Part shown: piece after piece, positions 8,601 to 15,481 of the stretch
How positions within the stretch are numbered: the first letter of the stretch is position 1
Layout: each line of letters starts with the position of its first letter
Assembly (NCBI RefSeq): GCF_001905795.1
Contig: NZ_LIXJ01000018.1
Location: 1-64,000, forward strand
Origin: Streptomyces sp. CB01580
GTDB lineage: Bacteria > Actinomycetota > Actinomycetes > Streptomycetales > Streptomycetaceae
Direction: 5' to 3'
DNA length: 64,000 nucleotides
The notes under the pieces: model-generated
Seen by the model: the letters and a program-made list of their open reading frames with translations, nothing else
What the model was told of the DNA's origin: nothing
The model's database searches: none
Made by a program: the position numbers and the translations under genes

Positions 8601-10710
8601 CGGCAAGAACGAGTCCTACACCCTCATTGTCAGCTCGCAGACCGGTCGGCAGTTCGTCGTCCAGCGACTGTGCCGCCGCCTTGAGCAGATCGGTGTCGTC
8701 ACCCCGCATGACTCGGAAAGCACCGCCAAACGAATCTACGAGGTTGGCCGCAACGTGGCCCCTGGCGCTGTGCTGCGATCCCTCGGTATCGGCACCACGG
8801 TCAACGAAGTCGTGGGCCTGGTTGCCACGCGATTTGTCATCGACCAGCAGTTTCCCGTCTCCCGGCAGGGCACGAGCCTGGTCACGTGGATCAGTTTCGA
8901 CGAGCACCACCGCTGGTTCGGCCGCAAGACCCGCGCCGACATCGGTCGGTTTGTGCTGACGGTCCAGGACGACGGCACGGTTAGGCTGGATGTCCTGGTC
9001 GCCGAGTCCAAGTTCCGCCAGACCTTCGACGTCGGTTTGGCTGAGGAACAGCTCAACCGCACCACCGACCTGTGTAGGGATGCCTTCCGTTCGGACGGAG
9101 AGGCTCGACACGACCGTCCATTCTGGCTGGACGAACTTGCCGCCGCGATCGCTCAGACCAGCGGAAAGGCCACGCCGGCCGAAGACCTTCCAGCTCGCAC
9201 CCTGATCGGCAATGACGACCACCGCCAGGTCGAGGCGAAGGTCCTTGACGCCCTACGCTCCGAGGATGTCCAGCTGGGCCACGTCACCGGCGTTGCCGTG
9301 GCTATCTCGGCCGAGGACGATCAGCCGGCACCCGCGGTTGGAAGCCTCGGCAGGCACACCCTGGTGAGGTTGAACAAACGGGAACTGCTGAACCTCATTG
9401 GTGCTCTGCGCGCCAAGCAGGATCCCACCAACGCCGATCCTCTTGTTCTTTCTGGGGTCCCCGGCGGGACCGCGAAGGCCGCTGAAAATGCCGTCAACAC
9501 CTCCCTTGTGGGCTTCGTCGCCGAACCACTCGCTCCGGAGGAAGCAACGGCAACTGCAGAGGTTGGCGGGGTGGCTGCTCGAACAGTCCTGCCAGGAGCG
9601 GTACTTACGCGTCACCCTGCCGCAGAGGCAGATCCTGCCCCTCTGAGGGCTTACCGTGGTGGGCTCTCCGACGAGGAGCTGGCGCTTCGATACAACAAGA
9701 TCGTTGACGTTTTCGCCCGCCACAAGGTTGCGGTCACTGCACCGGAGGTCGGCAAATGGCAGGAGGGACCCGGCTTCTACATCTTCCGGTTCATCCCCAA
9801 TCCGGGGGTCACCGTGGACAAGCTGACCAACCGCCGCGACGAGATCTTTCTGGCCCTGGCACTGCCCTCCGGGTTCAGTATTCGCACTCGCAGCGATCGC
9901 GGCTCCGTGCTCTTCGAGATCCCCAAGGTCGACGACGAGAAGTACGGGGTCGACGCCAAGGCGCTGTGGCAGCGGTGCCCGGTCGATCTCGAGAGCCTCA
10001 TCGCCCCGCTGGGCGCTGACATCGAAGGCAACCCGGTCACCATTGACCTGTCCTCCGCAGACTCACCGCACTTGTTGGTGGCCGGCACTACCGGATCAGG
10101 AAAGTCCGTCGCGCTGGACACGATCCTCAAGGGCCTGGCCCGGTACGACAAGAGCGACCTGCGTCTCCGCCTCGTTGATCCCAAGGGCACCGAGCTTGTC
10201 GACTTCGAGGACGACCCGCACCTTGACGGCGTGATCGGCATGGACGCTGCCGACGCCATCGAGATGCTCGAGGAAACCGTCGAAGAGATGGCCGTGCGCT
10301 ACAAGGACATGAAGGCGATCCGCACACGCAAGCTCGTCGAGTACAACGCAAAGGTGGGCAAAGCGGAACGAAAGCCCTGGATCGTCATCGTCCTGGACGA
10401 GTACGCCGATCTCACCAGCGATCCCGAAGAGAAGAAGCAGATCGAAACACTGCTCAAGCGCCTGACACAGAAGGCCCGCGCTGCGGGTATCCACGTCATC
10501 ACGGCCACGCAGCGACCGAGTGCAGACGTCATCTCTACGACCATCCGCTCCAACTTTCCCGCCCAACTCGCCCTGCGCGTCAAGACGGCGACCGATAGCC
10601 GCATCATTCTGGACGAGACTGGAGCCGAAGCTCTGGCCGGACAAGGTGACGCCTTTCTACACACGGCTAAGAGCACCACGCGACTGCAGGTGGCCTACGA
10701 CGGGAACTGA
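5680..10710 (+). CDS. Giant FtsK/HerA-type ATPase resembling DptH/DndH
   Basis: A 1,676-residue protein whose last 250 residues form a DNA-translocase motor. Walker A is GTTGSGKS (about 1469-1476), and a VDPKG motif follows. Walker B is VLDEYADL (about 1571-1578), followed by ATQRPSADV and a GQGDAF motif as in FtsK/SpoIIIE. The preceding 1,450 residues contain no domain I can name. This layout, a very long N-terminus with a terminal FtsK-like motor, is that of DptH/DndH, the helicase-like subunit of phosphorothioation-dependent restriction, which is also about 1,700 aa. No transmembrane segments are evident, which argues against a conjugation or cell-division FtsK. GTG 5680 overlaps the previous stop by four bases. 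The ATPase call is firm and the DptH call moderate. Confidence 0.75.
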   Translation: MTNSSIRALGRFVADEALRKVTEANGARAVLRVSGFDRPTVAEALRRTAQQLLGSPDRQVVVKVGTSEPIEGVPAEYLLGPQDQLTKWRNSGQGKAVLLFEWGQSPDAQGLAAMNALNDATILGNYRDSSGERGFDRFMAEAWREAGGIGTVPAAMGTVLPEIWGAVTDEEPRSLHRWAAFLVDTAQKVAATQVRTPDVVYPEVSAALPALDLFPDRGLFIKPAALPTRIKKNVSVSAFKQPTGKEITEDDLIDRISATEFSEESLDHIGTDSETAKALMRSLVLNLNRSGSTPQDSRQLRREQDLTLWLEVFEQKSKKIGLGQQVRQEIEKADSDRVDEFDAMVIEDALDLGDQEAAQRFLDEAPIGGAEPLADLLSKRSRRKVEKLAFPDSQFVQDPLRALLRELTYFSDEEEGSVVVGLEGNQEAGRWSRWLFAFLYANTLDDVGESTGLRLTLDVKNCLLDLTKPPLPEEDEPFDPNTEWAPLRILVEMDGAQRRFRWDPLGIPGQIALAALIHGWRTPPGHASKLTFDTFLEKFNDPRQWQADEPLPDSASQFASQLERLRLEHFSRFCNGLDAGKINDYVREWEGVLREARTTLVPDNAPNADLEAVVLTDVVGLADHRMMMLATHPLKLRWLAKNYEEAADSIVTALNKEGGLSLNQENDELFFDAIDRISPHGTPAVLVGPGGTIAIPMRESAGHEEYAPVRYGGNESKDWLSSVDETAIDEMVRVITDYLTTYPHKLDGLRVLLLDRNGDPVLPMRVAKQMRAKNPRLKVDLVVLAPQATHHEIIQGFDLQFSGAEMSDDSFLPDVQLILKAWEPDQEADLSGLEDTVDLALAPALFGTQTSMKESTKKVSLTGSFNPWKHAASHNLAQTSQNVVRALLPETADETLESWSTLCVRYDRRSPVSRESVDGIDYFEMQVQFDQHQDLFETLHRVAHWVVTLDSFIGREQIDALRNRPDVILVKPSVGKNESYTLIVSSQTGRQFVVQRLCRRLEQIGVVTPHDSESTAKRIYEVGRNVAPGAVLRSLGIGTTVNEVVGLVATRFVIDQQFPVSRQGTSLVTWISFDEHHRWFGRKTRADIGRFVLTVQDDGTVRLDVLVAESKFRQTFDVGLAEEQLNRTTDLCRDAFRSDGEARHDRPFWLDELAAAIAQTSGKATPAEDLPARTLIGNDDHRQVEAKVLDALRSEDVQLGHVTGVAVAISAEDDQPAPAVGSLGRHTLVRLNKRELLNLIGALRAKQDPTNADPLVLSGVPGGTAKAAENAVNTSLVGFVAEPLAPEEATATAEVGGVAARTVLPGAVLTRHPAAEADPAPLRAYRGGLSDEELALRYNKIVDVFARHKVAVTAPEVGKWQEGPGFYIFRFIPNPGVTVDKLTNRRDEIFLALALPSGFSIRTRSDRGSVLFEIPKVDDEKYGVDAKALWQRCPVDLESLIAPLGADIEGNPVTIDLSSADSPHLLVAGTTGSGKSVALDTILKGLARYDKSDLRLRLVDPKGTELVDFEDDPHLDGVIGMDAADAIEMLEETVEEMAVRYKDMKAIRTRKLVEYNAKVGKAERKPWIVIVLDEYADLTSDPEEKKQIETLLKRLTQKARAAGIHVITATQRPSADVISTTIRSNFPAQLALRVKTATDSRIILDETGAEALAGQGDAFLHTAKSTTRLQVAYDGN

Positions 10711-10745
10711 CCGGGTCTCGCTCATCTCCTAGAGGGACGCGACGG

Positions 10746-11249
10746 TCAGGAGGTCTTCTTCGGATGCTTTGAGGCTTGGACCTCCTGCCGCCGGGCCGCC
10801 ACTGCCTCGATGACAGTGGCGGCACACGCCTCTGGTTCGAGGTGTTCCCAGAAACGGAGCACCAGCCAGCCTGCCTCCGTGAGGCGGTTGTCTGTGTCCC
10901 GGTCGCGTTGGATGTTCCGGCCGATCTTTTCTTCCCAGTACGGCCGATTCGTCTTGGGCATCACGAAGTGCTCCGGGCAGCCGTGCCAGAAGCAGCCGTC
11001 GATGAAGACTGCGACTTTCGCAGGGCGGAAGACCATGTCGGCCGTGCGGCGCATCTTCGGGAGCGGCTTTGCCGCTACCCGGTAGCGCAGTCCAGCGGCG
11101 TGGACAAGCGAGCGGAGGAGCAGCTCGGGCTCAGTATCACGACTCCGGTTGCCAAGCATGCTCCGCCGGGTCGCGGCCGACGACGCCCACGACCCCTCCG
11201 GCAGTGTCCACTGCTCGGCCGGCGCTTCTGGTACTTCTTGCTCGCTCAT
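10746..11249 (-). CDS. vsr: Very short patch repair (Vsr) endonuclease
   Basis: Vsr nicks next to T:G mismatches that arise when 5-methylcytosine deaminates. The 167-residue protein has SRDTEPELLLRSLVHAAGLRYR, then RRTADMVF (catalytic Asp71) and the zinc/aromatic motif DGCFWHGCPEHF (Cys86, Trp88, His89, Cys91), and ends in an FWEHL helix. Length is normal. It matches the C5-methyltransferase at the other end of the cassette, although F-G-H lies between them and the two genes point the same way from different transcripts. Its ATG overlaps the preceding small ORF by four bases (ATGA), so translation is coupled. Some Vsr-like proteins act as effector nucleases in defence systems, so a role with F-G-H is possible. 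Confidence 0.92.
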   Translation of the reverse strand: MSEQEVPEAPAEQWTLPEGSWASSAATRRSMLGNRSRDTEPELLLRSLVHAAGLRYRVAAKPLPKMRRTADMVFRPAKVAVFIDGCFWHGCPEHFVMPKTNRPYWEEKIGRNIQRDRDTDNRLTEAGWLVLRFWEHLEPEACAATVIEAVAARRQEVQASKHPKKTS

Positions 11250-11455
11250 ATTTCCAGCAGCTCAGAGACAGCTTCCGCCAGGGGGTCCCGCCTGGCGAGG
11301 ACCTGTTCCTGTCCGTCCAGCTCTATTCTCGGCGCTTCCCCGTGCCGAGGGCGGGCGGTCGCAAGTCTCGCACCCACGGACGCCACCCGGCTGCACACCG
11401 ACCTACCCGATCGCTGCAACGGGGATGGCCTCGCGGCGGCGGGATCTCCACTCAC
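11246..11455 (-). CDS. 69-aa hypothetical protein coupled to vsr
   Basis: A short frame with a GTG start overlaps the AbrB-like stop by four bases (GTGA), and its stop overlaps the vsr start by four bases (ATGA). The double overlap is the main reason to treat it as real. The N-terminal half is Arg/Ser/Pro-rich and looks non-native. The C-terminal half (APRIELDGQEQVLARRDP, then LAEAVSELLEI) looks like a strand plus an amphipathic helix. It could be a relic whose first half has been lost, or a small partner of Vsr. I recognise no family. Confidence 0.45.
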   Translation of the reverse strand: MSGDPAAARPSPLQRSGRSVCSRVASVGARLATARPRHGEAPRIELDGQEQVLARRDPLAEAVSELLEI

Positions 11456-11763
11456 AGAGTGCCGTCCTGCAGCAGTGCCTTGAAGGCGTCTACCTCTCGC
11501 TGCAGCACAATGCGCCCGTCGCCGTCGCTGAACGCCAGAATCCGGCCACCTGCATCCAGGCCCGCCTCCGCGAGGAGCCCCAGCGGCAGGGACACGCGGC
11601 CGTCGTCATCGATCTGCAGTTCTGCTGGTTCGCGTATCACAATCGCAGTCTGCCAGCCTTCATGGTGGGCTGCCCTGACCGTTCCGGTGATCAGCCGTCC
11701 AGGAGCATCACTCTCTGTGATATGCAGATCCGCGAACGGGACCAGGTCCCGCCCGAACCTCAT
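11452..11763 (-). CDS. AbrB/SpoVT-like DNA-binding domain protein (antitoxin-type)
   Basis: The gene encodes 103 residues. From about residue 48 the sequence LQIDDDGRVSLPLGLL, then AGLDAGGRILAFSDGDGR and IVLQRE, is the swapped-hairpin AbrB/MazE/SpoVT fold found in transcription factors and antitoxins. The first 45 residues carry no identified domain. No toxin of a known family follows, only the 69-aa ORF and vsr, both overlapping. It starts 23 bp after the intact aminotransferase gene ends, in the same direction, so it may be in that gene's transcript. The ATG at 11763 lacks a clear ribosome site, so the start is uncertain. It may autoregulate the small operon. Confidence 0.65.
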   Translation of the reverse strand: MRFGRDLVPFADLHITESDAPGRLITGTVRAAHHEGWQTAIVIREPAELQIDDDGRVSLPLGLLAEAGLDAGGRILAFSDGDGRIVLQREVDAFKALLQDGTL

Positions 11764-11786
11764 TCGGGACGAAGTACGGCGTGGGT

Positions 11787-12956
11787 TCAGGCCACCAAGC
11801 GCCGTAGGCGGTTGATGGCCTCGTGGAGGACATCGTCCTTCTTGCAGAAGGTGAAGCGGACCTGGGTGCGGCCGGCGTCGGGGTCGTCGTAGAAGACGGA
11901 GTTGGGGATGGCGACGACGCCGCAGCGTTCGGGGAGGGTGCGGCAGAAGGCGTAGGCGTCTTTCTCGCCGAAGGGGGTGATGTCGGTGGTGATGAAGTAC
12001 GTGCCCTCCGGCTCGTAGACCTCGAACCCGGCCGCCCGCAGGCCGTCGCCGATGAGGTCACGCTTGCGTCGCAGGTCGGAGCGGAAGCCGTCGAAGTACG
12101 CGTCCGGCAGGCGGAGCGCCTCGGCGATCGCGTACTGGAAGGGGCCCGCGCTGACGTAGGTCAGGTACTGCTTGGCTGTACGGACAGCGGAGACAAGCGG
12201 GCCGTCCGCCATGACCCAACCAACCTTCCATCCGGTGAAGGAGAAGGTCTTGCCGGCGGAGGAGATGGAGACGGTGCGCTCGCGCATGCCAGGAAGGCTC
12301 GCGATTGGGACGTGGGTGGCTCCGCCGAAGGTCAGGTGCTCGTACACCTCATCGGTGACCACGAGCAGGTCGTGCTCGATAGCGAGCGCGGCGATGGCGC
12401 TCTGCTCTTCGGCCGTGAGGACCATCCCGGTCGGGTTGTGAGGGGTGTTGAGGAGTAGGAGGCGGGTCTGCGGGGTGATCTTGTCCCTCAGCTCGTCCAG
12501 GTCTGGGCGGAAGGACGGGGCGCGCAGGGTGAGCGGGACGCGCTTCGCGCCGGCCATCGCGATGCAGGCCGCGTAGGAGTCGTAGAAGGGCTCGAATGCG
12601 ATCACTTCGTCGCCGGGCTCCAGCAGTGCGAACATGGTCGCCGCGATCGCCTCCGTCGCGCCCGCGGTGACCAGGACCTCCGTGTCTGGGTCGAGGCTCA
12701 GGTTGTAGAAGCGGCGCTGGTGGTCGGCGATCGCCTGGCGGAGCTCCGGGATGCCTGGGCCCGGCGGGTACTGGTTGCCGCGGCCGTCGCGCAGGGCTCG
12801 TACGGCGGCCTCACGCACTGATTCCGGGCCGTCCGTGTCTGGGAAGCCCTGGCCCAGGTTGATCGCGCCCGTCGATGTCGCCAGTGCCGACATCTCCGCG
12901 AAGATCGTCGTCCCGAGCCCGTTCATCCTGCGGTTCAGCAGCGGCCTGCCGCTCAT
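11787..12956 (-). CDS. PLP-dependent class I/II aminotransferase (DapC / kynurenine aminotransferase-like), intact copy
   Basis: This 389-residue fold-type I aminotransferase has NPTG in the TPHNPTGMVL motif (about 171-180), TDEVYEHL (about 201-208), the PLP lysine in SISSAGKTFSF (Lys236) and a complete C-terminal domain. Streptomyces annotations call this family N-succinyldiaminopimelate aminotransferase (lysine pathway), but related enzymes use kynurenine or methionine. I chose ATG 12956, preceded by GGTGGAGAC. An in-frame ATG at 13001 would add 15 non-conserved residues. It lies 70 bp behind a truncated paralogue about three-quarters identical by eye. The pair looks like a host gene cut by an integration and a replacement carried by the element. 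Confidence 0.9.
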   Translation of the reverse strand: MSGRPLLNRRMNGLGTTIFAEMSALATSTGAINLGQGFPDTDGPESVREAAVRALRDGRGNQYPPGPGIPELRQAIADHQRRFYNLSLDPDTEVLVTAGATEAIAATMFALLEPGDEVIAFEPFYDSYAACIAMAGAKRVPLTLRAPSFRPDLDELRDKITPQTRLLLLNTPHNPTGMVLTAEEQSAIAALAIEHDLLVVTDEVYEHLTFGGATHVPIASLPGMRERTVSISSAGKTFSFTGWKVGWVMADGPLVSAVRTAKQYLTYVSAGPFQYAIAEALRLPDAYFDGFRSDLRRKRDLIGDGLRAAGFEVYEPEGTYFITTDITPFGEKDAYAFCRTLPERCGVVAIPNSVFYDDPDAGRTQVRFTFCKKDDVLHEAINRLRRLVA

Positions 12957-13025
12957 GTCTCCACCGTCCTCACCCGTGTCCGTCGATGCTTCGAGCGCCA
13001 TCCTGGCCGATGCCCGGGCGGGCGG

Positions 13026-13820
13026 TCACGCGGTCAGTGCCCAATAGGTGCGCGAGCAGGGATTGACCCAGCCGACCTTCCAGCCGGTGAACGAGTACGT
13101 CTTGCCGGCCGATCCGATGGTGACGGTGCGCTCGCGCATCCCGGGGAAGGTGGCGAGCGGGAGGTGCTCGCCCTCGAAGACCAGGTGCTCGTAGACCTCG
13201 TCGGTGACGACGAGGAGGTCCCGTTCGCAGGCCAGCGCGGCGATCGCGCCGAGCTCCTCGCGGGTGAGGACGGTCCCGGTGGGGTTGTGCGGGGTGTTGA
13301 GCAGGATCAGCCGGGTGCGGGGGGTGACGGCGGCCCGAAGCTCGCCGAGGTCCAGGCGGTAGGTGCCGGTGGCCGCGTCCGGGTGGAGGGTGACGGGGAC
13401 GCGGACGCCGCCCGCCATGGCGATGCACGCGGCGTAGGAGTCGTAGTACGGCTCCAGGGCGATGACCTCGTCGCCGGGCTCCAGCAGCGCCAGCAGGGAC
13501 GCGGCGATGGCCTCGGTGGCGCCCGCGGTGACGAGGACCTCGGTGTCCGGGTCGAGGCCGAGCCCGTAGCGCCGCCGCTGGTGGTCGACGATCGCGGCGC
13601 GCAGTTCGGGGACGCCGGGGCCCGGCGGGTACTGGTTGCCGTGCCCGGCGCGCAGGGCACGTACCGCGGCCTCCCTGACCTCCTCCGGGCCGTCGGTGTC
13701 GGGAAATCCCTGGCCGAGGTTGATGGATCCGGTCCGTACGGCAAGCGCCGTCATCTCCGCGAAGATCGTCGTGCCGAACTCGGCGAGGCGGCGGTTGAGC
13801 AGCGGTCGTCCCTGAGTCAT
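13026..13820 (-). pseudogene. Truncated dapC-like aminotransferase (interrupted host copy)
   Basis: This frame carries the complete N-terminal two-thirds of the same aminotransferase as its neighbour, including NPTG, TDEVYEHL and the PLP lysine in GSAGKTYSFTGWK. After GWKVGWV the homology stops and 12 unrelated residues (NPCSRTYWALTA) lead to the stop. The missing C-terminal third, about 140 residues, contains a substrate-binding Arg and the small domain, so the product should be inactive. The break falls in the dapC segment known as the attachment site of phage TG1. The rest of the host gene would be expected beyond the left window edge. Its promoter probably now drives the intact copy downstream. 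Confidence 0.85.
13050..13080. other. Probable attachment junction (right end of integrated element)
   Basis: Reading the minus strand, codon-level similarity between the two aminotransferases is continuous up to the Val codon at 13067-13065 and then ends abruptly. Everything to the left belongs to the putative element and everything to the right to the host gene. Established knowledge: TG1 integrase targets attB inside dapC of Streptomyces, a few codons upstream. The exact crossover cannot be set without the other junction. Confidence 0.55.
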
Positions 13821-14006
13821 GGCCGCCATCCTGCGCGCAAGCTCTGGAGTTGCTCAAGTCTGATTTCGGCGTACGGGGGCGGGGCATCCCCCGTACGAGA
13901 ACGCCGCCATGATGTGAGCCGAACGGCACGACGACGTGTCGGACGGACGACGGCGCGTGAAGAAGCGGGGGACCTCGCTTCGGGGGAACGGAAGGACGTG
14001 AGGTCG

Positions 14007-14324
14007 ATGAAGATATTCGTCGGAGTGGTGATAGCGGTCGCTGTGATCGGGCTGCTCGTCTCGCTCGTGGTGAAGGCCGGTGGCCGGAAGAAGACGCGGG
14101 GGAGGGGCGGGCGTCGGGGCGGTGACGGCGGTGACGGCGGTGGCGGCAGCTGGTGGGCGGGCGACAGCGGTGGGGGTACGTCCTGCGGAGGCGTCAGCGA
14201 CTCGGGCGGTCACTCGGGCGGTCACTCGGGCGGCCACTCGGGAGGCCACTCCGGGGGGCATTCGTGCGGGGGCGGCCACTCCTCCTGCGGCGGGGGCGGC
14301 TGCGGCGGAGGCGGCGGCGACTGA
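14007..14324 (+). CDS. Small membrane-anchored Gly/His/Ser/Cys-rich protein
   Basis: The protein has 105 residues. An N-terminal hydrophobic helix (IFVGVVIAVAVIGLLVSLVV, about 3-22) is followed by a basic stretch (GGRKKTRGRGGRRGG) and then a low-complexity tail of Gly, Ser, His and Cys with GGHS repeats, ending CGGGGCGGGGGD. The helix-then-basic order suggests a tail-in-cytoplasm anchor. The many His and Cys residues suggest metal binding. ATG 14007 follows GGAAGGACGTGAGGTC. It is divergent from the aminotransferase pair. Similar Gly/Cys-rich proteins are often annotated only as hypothetical, and I infer no function. Confidence 0.7.
   Translation: MKIFVGVVIAVAVIGLLVSLVVKAGGRKKTRGRGGRRGGDGGDGGGGSWWAGDSGGGTSCGGVSDSGGHSGGHSGGHSGGHSGGHSCGGGHSSCGGGGCGGGGGD
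14199..14270 (+). repeat. 12-bp in-frame tandem repeat encoding GHSG units
   Basis: About five to six degenerate copies of CACTCGGGCGGT encode repeated His-Ser-Gly-Gly. Copy number could vary by slippage without breaking the frame. Confidence 0.85.
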
Positions 14325-14841
14325 TACGGCGCGGACGGCCCGCGGCAGTCGGTGCGGCGCGAAGTCGCCGTGGCGCGGTCGGGTCGCCCGTGGTGAGTCG
14401 TCACGGAGCACCCGGACGAAGAAGAGTTGGTGCGAGCGCATCGCAACAGCGCGGTGAATGCGATTAGTTGGCGCAGAGGCTGACGCGGGCGTGGCTGATC
14501 CGCGTCCGCCGCGGAGCCTCGTGCCCCGATGCCCGGCCCGCGTACGAGGTCGGTGTACGGAAGGTGCCCGGTGGGTGAACTCCCGCCGGGCGCCGTTTTG
14601 TTGGGACTTTCGCGAGTTATCCGGTGAACAGATGAACCGGGGGGCCCCCGGGCGGATGGAAACCACGGCAAGTTGGGCAAAAACGCTGTGGACGAGGCTT
14701 ACTTCGTGATTCCCTCGGTGGAGAGAACATTCAGCCCTCGGACCCGAGTTGGACCTGATCGGGCGCTTCCAAACCTCCCACGTGCATCGCGTCGGAGGCG
14801 TCCCCTGTCCATGTGTCCACGCTTTCTTGCGGAGCCGACCC
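14325..14841 (+). other. 517-bp gap: orphan terminator, no convincing gene
   Basis: No frame here has convincing coding character. The main feature is a hairpin followed by T-rich sequence, annotated separately, 240 bp past the nearest plus-strand stop. The stretch 14400-14480 is less G+C-rich than its surroundings and could hold a promoter or a small RNA. Confidence 0.4.
14563..14601 (+). terminator. Intrinsic terminator with T-run
   Basis: Stem arms GGTGCCCGG (14563-14571) and CCGGGCGCC (14586-14594; one G:T pair if transcribed from plus) are followed by GTTTTGTT. T-runs are uncommon in this genome type, which makes this a better than usual candidate. Confidence 0.55.
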
Positions 14842-15366
14842 ATGCTCACGACCCTCCAGACGGCCTATTCCGACACCCGTGCTGCCGACCTGGCCTGGGC
14901 GTTGGGGCGCGAACCGCTCCCCGCCCTGGCCGTGCTCGACCTCGATCTCGCGGGAGCCCGACTGCAACTGCGCCTGCTCGGCGCCTCCCACCAGGTGCTC
15001 CTGGAGGAGGAGCACGGCAGCTGTTCCGAAACCGTCGCGTGTATTCCCGGCAGCAGCACGCCGTTGCCGCTCGGCGTCGCCAAGCGGCTCGGTGAGTGGG
15101 AGTACGAGTTCGCGGCGCGCGTGGAGACGCTCTCGGCGGGTTCGTTCGCGGGGCGGGCGCAGGAACTCCTCGCGCTGGTGGCCGATCATCCGCACGGTCT
15201 CGCCGGGACGTTCCCCGGCAGTCCGCACGCCTTCACGGCGATGCTCGCCCAGCGGACCGGGGAACAGGTGCGGTGGCGGACCTGGCACGCGTACCCGCAG
15301 GAAGGCCGGTTGGTGGTGACGCGTACGCGTGTGGGGGTGCGGATGTCCGCGGCGGCGGCGCTCTGA
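14842..15366 (+). CDS. DUF2617 family protein
   Basis: This 174-residue protein starts MLTTLQTAYSDTRAADLAWA and carries LPLGVAKRLGEWEYEFAARV in the middle. It ends with TWHAYPQEGRLVVTRTRV, the hallmark of DUF2617. The family is actinobacterial and its function is unknown. It usually lies immediately upstream of a membrane spermidine-synthase-like gene, as here (115 bp). There is no signal peptide or membrane segment. I chose ATG 14842, which begins at the family's usual N-terminus. Frames extending further upstream are not conserved-looking. Confidence 0.85.
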   Translation: MLTTLQTAYSDTRAADLAWALGREPLPALAVLDLDLAGARLQLRLLGASHQVLLEEEHGSCSETVACIPGSSTPLPLGVAKRLGEWEYEFAARVETLSAGSFAGRAQELLALVADHPHGLAGTFPGSPHAFTAMLAQRTGEQVRWRTWHAYPQEGRLVVTRTRVGVRMSAAAAL

Positions 15367-15390
15367 GTCGGGTCGAACTCCTTCGGCGCC

Positions 15391-15405
15391 GGCTCCTTCG
15401 GAGCC
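15391..15405. terminator. Small GGCTCC-TTC-GGAGCC hairpin after DUF2617 gene
   Basis: A compact perfect stem with a UUC loop lies 25 bp past the stop. No T-run follows, as is common in Streptomyces. It may be a weak terminator ahead of the spermidine synthase gene. Confidence 0.4.
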
Positions 15406-15481
15406 AACTCCTTTGCGAATACGCCGCTTACACCCTTGTGGGTGACCAAAAGCCACCTTCTCGTAACGTAGCGTTCGCCAC

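Noticed and set aside
5680..10710. Conjugative or chromosome-segregation FtsK (Tra) role for the 1,676-aa protein
   Set aside because: There are no N-terminal membrane helices, the protein is twice the usual length, and it is translationally coupled to two non-conjugation genes.
764..11249. DISARM, BREX, Druantia or Zorya identity for the left cassette
   Set aside because: No DrmA/B/C, PglZ/BrxC, DruE or ZorA/B-type proteins are visible. The F-G-H proteins fit Dpt-type sizes and motifs better.
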